Origin: Choristoneura fumiferana
Lineage: Eukaryota; Arthropoda; Insecta; Lepidoptera; Tortricidae
NCBI RefSeq assembly: GCF_025370935.1
Contig: NC_133477.1
Location: 1,982,065-2,046,064, forward strand
Direction of reading: 5' to 3'
DNA: 64,000 nucleotides
Position 1 is the stretch's first letter; each line of letters starts with the position of its first letter. The notes beneath the pieces were generated by a model. It was not told where the DNA came from and made no database searches. It worked only from the letters and a program-made list of their open reading frames with translations. Positions 9,444 through 19,900 of this stretch are shown piece after piece. Position numbers and translations under genes: made by a program.

Positions 9444-12400
9444 AAAATCTTCCCCTCGACAGAGATAGCGTTGAATGGCAGGCATGGTTAAACACAATTA
9501 AAACTTATTTTGATTGCAGCGATACTGAATTGTGTCCTTTAGTACTTAATAGAGAAAACGATAATCGGTCCTATGTCATTATAGATATATTAGGCTATAA
9601 CTGTGAAGGCCTCTTAGATAGTGGTGCCAATCGTACGGTAATAAGCACAAATTTTGCAAACACCTTGGAAACACTAGGATTGAAATCATCTAGGACATTG
9701 CTGACTAATTTGTGTACTGCAGACGGTACTTGCCATAACATCACGCAAACCTTTTACGTGCCAGTCAGATTTGACGGCCAGTTTAAGGTTATTTCAGTAA
9801 TGGTTATGCCCGGGTTGGCTCAGAATTTAGTGCTAGGTAAGGATTTTTTTGATTACTTTGGCATCGCGTTACAATTTCACAGCGAACTGATGTTTGACAG
9901 TAATCATATTGACACGATTGATGCAAGGGAGCAGTTGGTCGTGTCTAGGGACACCCTTAGTACAAACGAGCAAGAGCAGCTTTCAAGAGTTATAGAAGAG
10001 ATGAAGCAAAGTATAGGCATGGTCTGGGTAGAACTGAATTATTGAGCCATTGCATCGATACAGGCAATACAAAACCTATTCACCAGAAACAATATAATTT
10101 TTCCCGGTAGTAAAAGAGAAATTGAAAAAGAGTTGGATGACATGCTTGCGAAAGATGTAGTGGAGCCGTCACTCAGTTCTTGGTGTTCACCAGTATTAAT
10201 AGTGAAGAAACCTAATGGTGAAAATAGGCTCTGCTTAGATAGCAGGCAACTAAACAAAGTCACTAAAAGGGATACATATCCCTTGCCGAGAGTAACCAAT
10301 ATTATAGACAGTTTACGTAATGCAAAGTTTTTGACAACTATTGACCTTAAATCGGCATTTTGGCAAATACCACTGGATAAAGGCAGTAGAGAAAAAACAG
10401 CATTTGCAGTTCCTGGTCGGCTCTACCACTTTAAAGTAATGCCGTTTGGACTAGTCAATGCATCTCAGACACAACAAAGACTTATGGATGCACTGTTTTG
10501 TTCAAACGAAGACAAGATTGGGCGTATTTGGACGACATAGTAATCTGTTCGGCTGAATTCGAAGAACATTTAGAATTATAAAAAAAGTAACAAGTACACT
10601 GAAGAGAGCGAAATTAACCATTAATGTCGATAAATGTAAATTTGCTCGGGACAGCCTGAAATTTTTAGGTTACGTAATAGACAAAGATGGTTTAAGAACG
10701 GACCCAAACAAAGTGGCTGCAATATTAAACTTTCCACGGCCAAAAACATTCACGGAGCTTAAGCGATTTATTGGACTAGCCAGCTGGTATAGACGGTTCG
10801 TCAAAAATTTTTCAATTGTGGCTGCTCCCCTTCATAATCTGACCAAGGGGAAAAAGAGAAAACAGTTAGATTGGAACGAGGACGCTGAGATCGCTTTCAT
10901 GAAACTTAAAACTCTGTTGACGACCACGCCGGTGATCACTTGTCCGGATTATGAAAAGCCTTTCATAATACAGTGCGACGCATCCAGTAATGGCATTGGG
11001 GCAGTTCTGTGTCAAAAACATCACGACTATGAACAGGCAGTAGCATACCTAAGTAGGAAGCTTAGTGACCGCGAAAAGAAATACACGACATCGGAAAGAG
11101 AGTTGTTGAGTGTGGTGTATGCTATTGAAAAGTTTCGGCCCTACATTGATGGAGCCCATTTCACGGTGATAACGGACCATAGTGCGCTACAATGGTTGCA
11201 CAAAATGAAAGATCCACATGGCAGGTTGGCAAGGTGGGCGATGAAACTGCAACAGTTTGACTTTGATATTATCCATAGACCGGGAAAGTCGAACATTGTA
11301 CCAGATGCTCTGTCGAGGTCCCTTTGTGATACCGAAATACAGTTATTGGAAATCTTAGATGAGCACATGGATGACTGGTATAAAAGCAAATTGGATCAAG
11401 TAAGGTCTCAAAAAAAAGCTTCGGATTGGATGGTAAAAGACAACAAACTGTTCAGGAAGATATGTCTTAAACAGTACCCAAATAAAGATGACCAATGGAA
11501 GCTAGTGGTACCAGAAATGCTGCGAAATGAGGTATTGAAAGAGTGCCACAATAACGCTACCGCAGGACACTTAGGCGTGCGCAAAACGAGTTTTAAAATA
11601 AAGCAGAGATATTACTGGCCCCAAATGCTGAACGACATAAAGAAATACGTTGCAAAATGTGAGAGTTGTGCAAGGTTTAAAGTGTCACAGAAACTTCCTT
11701 ACGGTACAATGGGGGAACACAGGCAAGTTGAACGACCTTGGCAAGTGATTTCACTGGATTTAATGGGACCATTTCCCAAAAGTAAGAGAGGTAACACAAT
11801 GTTATTGGTAATTTCCTGCTGTTTAGTAAGTTCACATTGATGTTTCCATTAAGAACAGGGAAAGCAGACAAAATATGCGACATTGTAGAGCAACAGTTTC
11901 TTTTATATGGGGCTCCAGAAGCTATAATCTGCGATAATGGAAAACAGTTTGAGTCACACCTTTTTAAGATATGGCTGGCCAATATGGGTCCAAATTATGG
12001 TACACACCCCACTATCATCCTCAAGGAAATCCCACAGAGCGCGCAAATAGAGTTATTGGAACCATGATTTCCACATTTATCGAATCAAAAAAACACAATG
12101 AGTGGGACTTACACATATACGAGTTTGGTAATGCGATTAGGACAGCCGTGCATGATGCCACGGGATACACACCTTCATATTTGTTTTTTGGACGGGAAAC
12201 TACCGTTCCAAATCAGAGGAATGTGTTAGTAGAACAAAAAAAAATCGGAAAAGCAGAAGTAAACCTTTCCAATTATATCAGCAATCAGGAACTCAAGCAT
12301 AAAATTTACAAAGAAGTGCAAGAAAAGTTAAGGAAATCACACGAACATAGTAAACAATACTATAATCGCAGAAGAAGACCAAGTTCTTTCCAAGAAGGTG

Positions 12401-12588
12401 ATATCGTTTGGAAGAGGACAAAGTATTTGTCTAATGCATCTAGCAAATTCATGGCTAAGCTGGCACCAAAATTTGAAAAAGCGATAATTACACAAGTAAT
12501 TTCAACCAACGTATACAGATTGAACAATATGCGTGGAAAGTATATTGGAGTCTGGCACGCAAAAGATCTAAAACGTTGTCATGAATAA
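9326..12588 (+). pseudogene. pol of the gypsy element: protease-RT-RNaseH-integrase, frameshifted
   Basis: Protease: LLDSGAN at 9611-9631. Reverse transcriptase: LCLDSRQLNK, TIDLKSAFWQI and LPFG-type FKVMPFGL at 10230-10460; the catalytic YLDD (10525-10536) is in a different frame from the preceding part, and a further break follows at about 10578. RNase H: QCDASSNGIG, SERELLSVV and TDHSALQWL (about 10963-11210). Integrase: an HHCC zinc finger (about 11545-11680), SLDLMGP, ICDNGKQF and NPTERANRV for the D,D,E triad, ending at a stop at 12586-12588. A break near 11840 separates the first D from the second. The protease frame is -1 relative to the gag frame ending at 9443, consistent with -1 frameshift translation in the ancestor. 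Confidence 0.8.
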
Positions 12589-12639
12589 CGAAAAAAAAAA
12601 TAATAATATTATGACAAGTAAATATTATTTTTTTATGAC

Positions 12640-12647
12640 GGAGGGGT
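12640..12647 (+). promoter_or_regulatory. Polypurine tract of the gypsy element
   Basis: GGAGGGGT lies four bases before the 3' LTR. It is the only purine run close to the LTR boundary and would prime plus-strand DNA synthesis. Confidence 0.55.
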
Positions 12648-12650
12648 AAT

Positions 12651-13399
12651 TGATAAGGTATTAATACTGTCGTATGGTCAAACGTTCAACTTAGTTGTTG
12701 TCATATTGAGAAATAAAAAGTCTTTGTTTATGTCTATCATTTGTCTGACATACCGCAATTAAGAATTTCGAGGGTACACACACATCCACTCTTTTGATGG
12801 TTTTTTTCGGGTAGATAGACTCTCGGTGCGGTGACCCTTGAGATATTAACACGGACTAAGAAAAGTGAAAGGATTAGAGTAAGATGTCTTGTTATTAAAA
12901 GACATCAATTTATTCATATTTTTTAGCAATTTGAAACTACAGCAATTTATGTTTACCAGACTCATAGTGCAATAATACCACTTTAGTACTCTATTCATAG
13001 TGAGTGTTTCAAGGCAGAGAAAGGGGTAAGTCTAGTATGTAAGCAAGCGTCAAGCAAGATAGAAACATCAAATTTAAACAATGTCAGATATTATTATGGA
13101 CATGAACATTAGCTTAACTTGTAATTTATGTCTCGATTTTAGCTTGACGAAACGCCCTTTCTTGTGAGGAAATTGACTAACCACGGTCAATTACTCTGAA
13201 GCTCGACTGGAGCTAGCCGCAGTGCTGGGATAGGCAGGATCCTGGTTCATCATTACCGAACTCCTCCTGGCGCCCTACTTTAATCTTAAGTCTAATATTA
13301 AGTACTATAATTAAGTCTAGAATTACGTTTTGATAATATACCCTCTGTCTCGGTTAAGGATAGTTTCATTTAATGCACATAGCTTGCAAACCCTTAACA
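12651..13399 (+). repeat. 3' LTR of the gypsy element (749 bp)
   Basis: It matches the 5' LTR base for base except for a few small indels and substitutions (for example near 12798, 12915 and 12992). It ends CCCTTAACA and is followed directly by the AGAC duplication. Confidence 0.9.
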
Positions 13400-13403
13400 A
13401 GAC

Positions 13404-13495
13404 GTATTAGTGTACAATTAACATAACGATACATACATTCTTCGTGTGGCTATTGTACTCACTTAATATATTATGTTTCTAGTGTATTGAATAAA
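13404..13495 (+). CDS. Possible 3' end of the disrupted host exon with poly(A) signal
   Basis: After the element, the AEELLDTIVTID frame would continue for five codons and stop at TAA 13419-13421. An AATAAA follows at 13490-13495, 69 bases after the stop. Without the transposon, acceptor, stop and poly(A) signal would lie within about 140 bp, a sensible terminal exon. With the element in place the ribosome would read into the LTR. This is inference; no homologue is recognised. Confidence 0.3.
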
Positions 13496-13784
13496 TGTAT
13501 TTCTCTTCCTTTCCTTCTATGGTCGTGGTCGAGCAAATTGTTTATAGTTCATCGATATGGAACTCCGCCAATTAACATCTGATTCAATAAATTATGAATT
13601 ATCGATAAGTAAAACATTTACAACACTATGACGTAACGACCGTACGAAAAAATAACCTCGCATCAGCCCGGAGCTGTAGGGCTGGCTCACGCTTCCACTG
13701 ATTTCGGCTTCTCACCCTATCATGGTTGTTTGAAATAGTTTCAAGAATGAGATGACACTCTAAAATTATATAGTGAAAACAGTT

Positions 13785-14497
13785 CAGGGGGCTACCATGA
13801 TCTTTTCATAAACGATCAAACGCAGAGCAGTTCAATTTAGGCACCTAAACTGAATCGTCGAAATTGGTACCACGACGTTCATTTCTCAGAGCTGAGTCTC
13901 AATGTTTACAAGTGAATGAAAAGACTGATATTGCCTCTGGTCCGAAACTGAAACGTTAAGTCGCGAAAGGATACACGCTATAGCAAACCAAATATCGTAT
14001 ACTAAAACCTCTTTATTTTGAAAAACCATAACCTATGTCATTCCGTTTACTAGCAACCGTTGGTGTTGATTACAAATAAAATGTTTACGCTGTCACTAAT
14101 CCACGAGTCTCTTTTCTCACTGAAAAGTTAGTTTTATGAATGAGGAGTTAAGATAGCACAAATGTCGTGTAATCACCAGTACCTATGAAAAGTTATTAGA
14201 ACTTGAAATAAGTTTTAAGTTCTTGAAATTCATTAGTTGAAAAAAAGCGATCCAAAAGAATTTGACAGAATGAGTACTTATACTGAATCGCTAAATTTGT
14301 CACTGAACCGATTCAATTCCACTCAAGTTAAAGGTCATGTACGAAACCGCTTGAAGTGATTGAATGAAAATGTCGTATCGCTGTCACTGAACGTGCTTGA
14401 ACTGAATCGCAAAAGTAACGTCGTTGTACGAAATAGCGATGCAGCTCAGTCTAGAGCCTAAACTGAATCGTATTAAGGGAGCCTGGTAGGCCCCCTG
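13785..14497. mobile_element. Non-autonomous element with CAGGGGGC ends (hAT-like)
   Basis: CAGGGGGCTACCA at the left is mirrored by TGGTAGGCCCCCTG at the right, 713 bp apart. CAGGGG-type ends recall hAT elements. The flanking octamers (AAACAGTT and AAATGAAT) match only in part, so the duplication is weak or decayed. Inside, ACTGAATCG recurs several times. No ORF is supported. Confidence 0.5.
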
Positions 14498-14642
14498 AAA
14501 TGAATAAGTGGCTGTCAGTGTAAGTATTTAGGGAACAAATCGCTTTATTACGTACAAATACATAATAATATTTATAGACCATTATTAAAGACCAGATTCG
14601 AAAAAGTAAAGTTCTGTAAGTAAAAAAAATCACAATTATATC

Positions 14643-14830
14643 CACTAATATTATAAATCGAAAGTTTGCAAGTCTGTATATACAAACTTCATCACGTCGA
14701 AACCGCTGACATAACCTAAAAAAAAACCACTGAACTAAAGACATTAGGATATTTTCCTGAAAAAATGCACAGTTTCGGGGATCGATAAACAAATTCTACA
14801 CAGACCGGTGGCGCGGGCAATAAGCTAGTA
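14643..14830 (+). mobile_element. Helitron-like lepidopteran repeat
   Basis: It opens ACTAATATTATAAATCG and closes GGCGCGGGCAATAAGCTAGTA, the same ends as the copy at 15647. Non-coding and diverged. Confidence 0.5.
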
Positions 14831-14971
14831 TGTTAAACTAACTTTCTCACACCACATTGTGCTACGTCTATGCAACGTAAGAACACACACAAATAACACT
14901 AAACCCAAACTATTCACCATCTAAGATTGCATGGTAAACGGTTGTACTTGCTCTGATGATGAGATCCTGAT

Positions 14972-15071
14972 NNNNNNNNNNNNNNNNNNNNNNNNNNNNN
15001 NNNNNNNNNNNNNNNNNNNNNNNNNNNNNNNNNNNNNNNNNNNNNNNNNNNNNNNNNNNNNNNNNNNNNNN
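14972..15071. other. Assembly gap of 100 N
   Basis: Exactly 100 N, a scaffold gap of unknown true size. It ends inside a family-B retroposon whose poly(A) end is hidden, so repeat collapse is the likely cause. The missing first exon of lectin copy 1 could lie here, though it would be far upstream. Confidence 0.95.
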
Positions 15072-15330
15072 AAACGAGCAAGTGGGTCTCCTGATGGTAA
15101 GAGAAATACCACTGCCCATAAACATCCTGCAACACCCGGTGTATTGGCAGATGCGTTGCCAACCTAGAGGCCTAAGATGGAATACCTCAAGTGCCAGTAA
15201 TTTCACCGGCTGTCTTACTCTCCACGCTGCGAAACACAACAGTGCAAGACTGCTGCTTCACGGCAGGATTAGCGAGCAAGATGGTGGTAGCAATCCGGGC
15301 GGATCTTGCACAAGGTCCTACCACCTGCAA
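15072..15330 (-). mobile_element. Retroposon family B, cut by the assembly gap
   Basis: It matches the copy at 1771-2058 from AAACGAGCAAGTGGGTCTCC to CTACCACCTGCAA. The poly(A) end falls in the gap. Confidence 0.75.
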
Positions 15331-15646
15331 ATAAATAAGGTTCTGGTCTGGCGCTTTATGGCGTTTATGGCGGTTTATTTTGCTTTGAGAATGAGTATCA
15401 TCTACGCACGCTCTAGTTAATTTGCTGTGGAGTCAGTATTTTTTATGTGATTGTAGTATTTTTGTATAGTTTGTGTTGATGTATATTTTCGAATTATCTG
15501 CAGTACTAGTTTTGCTAAACATTTAGTTTTTTTTTGTATTGAAATAATTTAATTGACGTCCGGTTAAGGTATATAAATGATGAGAATAAATTAATAGGCA
15601 ATTATTTATTTGATGTGCAATTAATAATATTCCTATCCATACTTCC

Positions 15647-15980
15647 ATACTAATATTATAAATGTGAAAGTGTGTGTGTTTGTGTTTGTATGTATGTTTG
15701 TCCGCCTTACACGTCGAAACGGAGAGACGGATCGACGTGATTTTTGACGTAGATATAGTTTATGGGCCAGAGGGTGACATAGGCTACTTTTACCAAGGCC
15801 AAGATACAGGCACTGCCTGGTTTGGGGCCCGCTGACACTGTATTTTATGTTACAATGTTTCTGAATCAATAAAAACTTTTCATTTTCATTTTTTTTTATT
15901 CCGGAAAAATGCACTGTTCCCTAGGGAGGAGCGCGCGATAACCGAATTCCACGCGGGCGAAGCCGCGGACAAAAGCTAGT
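15647..15980 (+). mobile_element. Helitron-like repeat with a ~105-bp insert
   Basis: The ends are CATACTAATATTATAAATG and GCGAAGCCGCGGACAAAAGCTAGT. Between about 15793 and 15898 an unrelated piece (GGCACTGCCTGGTTTGGGG ... AATAAAAACTTTTCATTTTC, then T9) breaks the usual repeat sequence. It looks like a small retroposed 3' end. Confidence 0.5.
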
Positions 15981-16861
15981 AACAAAAAAAGAGCGTTGAC
16001 AGGTACCTCTAGTTACCCAAAGCAATTGAGTGGTTTTAACTTTCTTCTGACTTTGAGCTATGATCGTAACAATATTACCCACATGTTCTTGTTTACCCAC
16101 TTTGTTTAAAATACGCTTCATTGTGTTCGTCTGTCTATAACTTGCTCTTTTGAGTAATTCATTATTATTTCAGAATTTCAGAATCAGCCGCTAACTTCAC
16201 ACTTTTGTCTTTGTCATGTTGCTTTGATTTTATCTCTTATACCTCCCGGCTTTTGGATTTAATTGAAGCGTTTTGCGAAAAACTAGTTATATTTAGAGAA
16301 ATAGCTACTGTATTTTTCGAATAAAGTGAAAAAAATTCAACTTAATTTCTGCCTTTTTCATTTGGTCGGGTTATAGCCGGCCGCTTACTTTTGGCCGCAA
16401 ACTTCACAACGATTGTTATTTTCGATCAGTAACAACATTTGACACAATTTCACTGGATATACTTAACAACATTTGATATAATTTCCAAGGATAGAAGCTT
16501 CGCTGAACTTTTTTATTAAATAAACCTAACCTAACCCAAAGTACATCAAATCGAATTAATAACAATATAAATAAGTTTGGTTTTTAAGATAATTGCATTA
16601 TATCAAATGAAAATTATATCAATTGTTGTTATATCCTTCGAGCGGCACTCGTTTTTTTTCAACTGGTAATACCTTTGACTAGGACTGCCGATCGTTTCCC
16701 AAACTATATTGGCCCATTATTCCCAAAATATATTATTAATATCCAAAATTTAACAAATATTTATACATGTCTTTAATTTGAACAAAGTAAAAAAGAGCAA
16801 TGTGTAAATGATTTGTGCTTGTGATAATTCGTGCCCTAATTTTTCTTGCTTGTTGTTGTAG

Positions 16862-16975
16862 AGGGAACCCTGTTCCGATTCGACTATACCTACCACCAGG
16901 AGGCAGAGGGGTGGTTCAAGTTGCATCGGATTCCAGCCACCTGGCAAAATGCCTACCTCAACTGCTATTACGAAG
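16862..16975 (+). CDS. Lectin copy 1, exon 2 (start of CRD1)
   Basis: Acceptor TTGTTGTTGTAG, donor GAAG|GTAATT. It encodes GTLFRFDYTYHQEAEGW through LNCYYE, with the first CRD1 cysteine. It differs from the copy-2 exon at 4 of 38 residues and at many silent sites. Confidence 0.85.
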
Positions 16976-19900
16976 GTAATTACATAAACGTTACCTACAT
17001 GTCGACGAGACCAAACGGTAACATTCCTTTTTTAGGGTTCCGTACCCAAAAGGTTAAAATGGGGCCCTATTACTAAGACTCCGCTGTCCGTCCGTCCGTC
17101 CGTCTGTCACCAAGCTGTATCTCATGAACCGTTATAGCTAGACAGTTTAAAATTTAAAATTATGTATAACTGTGCCCGCTGTAACATCAAATAATAAAAA
17201 CAAAATAAAATAAATATTTTAAATGTGATTTTTTTGCCGTTTTTTGCTCGATATTAATAACGGCTAAAGGTAGACGCTTGAAATTATATTTATATTTTAT
17301 ATTTTCACTTTAAAAAGAAATAATTAAATTAAAGTAAAATAAATATTGAATTAAACAACAAACGTGTTTTTTCTGCTAATGTCACAATCAATCTAATGTC
17401 ACAAAACATTATAGGTTGAGAAATCAACCTACATACAAAGTGCGCTGGAGCAACGCACACATAGACACTGCTCACGGACACGATATCTCGGACCGGTTGG
17501 GACCAGTGCGAGCGCGAGTGCCATCCGCTTGAGACACGCGTCTGTGAACTTTTTTGTGCAATAATGGATATTGCGAATTTATTACACTTTACAATATAGT
17601 AATCGTCCATTTCGCCAATGTCGAAATCGTCGCAAGATATTTTCGGTGACCAATTATCCAGGACGATATTTACGGTACCCAAAAAAGCACTAACCTAAGT
17701 ACTGTTTCCACCCAGATGGATCCAGTAAGAAAACGCAACTTTTGGGCATCCCAAAATGTAACTAATATGTCCGTCCTACCGAAAGGGGCGTGCACTGGGC
17801 CAATGAGGGCTATCGCGTATGAATTCGCCGCTAGAGGCGCTAGTGTAGCGTGAGGTCTCAAATCTCATAGTTTTTGGGTGAGCTACGCGCTACGCGGGTT
17901 TATTTATAATTAGAATATTTTTGTGAATATTTTGCACTACCTGATATTAATTATGGCAATTATGCGTTACGGGGCAATGAATGTCTGTGTTTTGAGACAG
18001 TTTTGTCTTTCGGAAACTTTTGTCCTCCCTTTTTCGAACATAACGGGACTACGCAACACTGTGGTTCCTCGATATTTTTATGGCACGGTTTTAAGGTGTA
18101 TTAAATATGATTTTAATCTAAACTTTGTTTTCACGCCCGTAATAACAGACTTTGAAAGCCACACTTAAAAACCTCACGCAACAGTGGCGCCATCTAGAAA
18201 GACAAAAAACGATAGCCCTCATTGGAAGTAGCAGCTACTGCTGCTGGTATGTTGCTGCAGCTGCCAGCTGTTAGTAAGCAGCTGCCTATTCTGGAGTTGA
18301 CTAGCCGATTGCCTTACTGTATCTATCGTAAAAAAATACTTTAACCAACGAGTTTTGGTGAGACTAATAACTAGTTCGAAGCAAGACATAAAACCATTAT
18401 ATTGTTTACAGGTGCAGTTTTAGCTTCACCTGAAACTGAGAACTTGCGGGCGGCTCTGAAGAGCACCGTTACCGGGCAGCAGTCAGGACAGAGCCTTCAA
18501 TCCTGCGGCATATTCACTGGCATCCATGCCACATTTGGAAAAGGGGCTTATTTTTCTGTCGAAGGTATAAGTCAAACAATAAATAATATGTTTTTCACAC
18601 CTCTCCTTCAGAAAAGTAACTTTTCCTCCCTGACGAGAGGGAGCAAAGTGTAACTTTTCTGTTCAAGGCTTACTTCTGTACAAGGCTAAGTGTTTTATTG
18701 CAAATGTCAATTTTTGAAGTTGATAATTGTAAAGCCAAGCTATTGTTTGGTTGTTCTTTAATGATATTTAGATATATATTTTTCAAGTTTCTTAATGCTC
18801 GGTGTGAAAAGTTGTATGAGCCACTCGGGAGCAAAATTATTTTCATCTTGGGCGTTAACACTTGAATCCCTCATTACGCTCAGGATTCTACTTTAGAATA
18901 TCTCGCTACGCTCAGAATTCTATTGTAGAATCCTTCGCTACATTCTGGATTCAATGTACGCCCTCGCCGTAAATACACCGTTTTGCTCCCTTGTGACACA
19001 AATAACTATTTCATCCCACTAGTTCGTAAACAGTATCGTAATGTGTTACGATACTGTTCTTGTACTGGTACTTGATTGCAACCCCCTTAATAAAACCCAA
19101 GGGCTTATTTTGGCGTATTAACGCCTAAAGGCGTTATGAATTTTATGTGTGTAGGTACTGCTGCTGCGCTCGTAGCTGCTGAATGTACTATTAAACAGTT
19201 AATGCCTCAGATATATTGGTTGACCGTAACTGCCTTTTTTTTGTAAAGCCGTGGTGGCCTAGTGGTTTGACCTATCGCCTCTCAAGCAGAGGGTCGTGGG
19301 TTCAAGCCCCGGCTCGCAACTCGAGTTTTTCGAAATTCATGTTCGGAATTACATTTGAAATTTACCACGTGCTTTGCGGTGAAGAAAAACATCGAGAGTA
19401 AATCTGCAAAACCTGCGAAGCAATTCATATGGCTGGGATGATGATGAACTGACTTTTATGAGCTTCCTATATTCCGATGTAGTTGCAATGGTCGTGGAGT
19501 ATTAGATCTTCAGCTAAGCATGTTTTTGACTGTACTATCAGGCACCCCTTTGTCTCGCATACCCGTGGCGTGGGCGCCTGGTGAGCCTGACAACGCAAAT
19601 AACAGCGAGGACTGTCTGCTCATGCTGCCCAACGGCACCCTCGCGGATGTCAACTGCTCCGACGTCTACCCCTACGTCTGCTACAGGAAGAAACAAAAAA
19701 ACATGCCCGCACTGAATGCTTGCGGAACTGTTGATAATGGTAATTCTTTAGAAGTAGAATTTACTTTGAAAATACAAACTGGGATCGAACCCAGGTCCTC
19801 GGTAATCGTACCGCTATACCGCTACACCACTGATGGTCACTGGTGGATTCCCAGTGATGGTCTTATTTTTCTGTTTTTTCTGTGCATCTTTATTTCAATT

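Larger units (their letters stand above)
6798..13399 (+). mobile_element. Ty3/gypsy LTR retrotransposon, full length
   Basis: The element is 6.6 kb: 5' LTR, primer-binding site, gag, pol in the order protease, reverse transcriptase, RNase H, integrase, a purine tract and 3' LTR. The domain order is that of Ty3/gypsy, not Ty1/copia. No envelope-like ORF lies between integrase and the 3' LTR. The LTRs differ at only a few sites, which suggests a recent insertion, yet the coding frame is broken many times, so this copy cannot be autonomous. Confidence 0.9.

Noticed and set aside
12601..12650. Envelope gene between integrase and 3' LTR of the gypsy element
   Set aside because: Only about 60 bp of AT-rich spacer and the purine tract lie there, so no env is present.
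16846..17076. 76-codon frame as a complete small protein
   Set aside because: It is lectin exon 2 read through into intron; the acceptor at 16861 and donor at 16975 fit the multi-exon gene.
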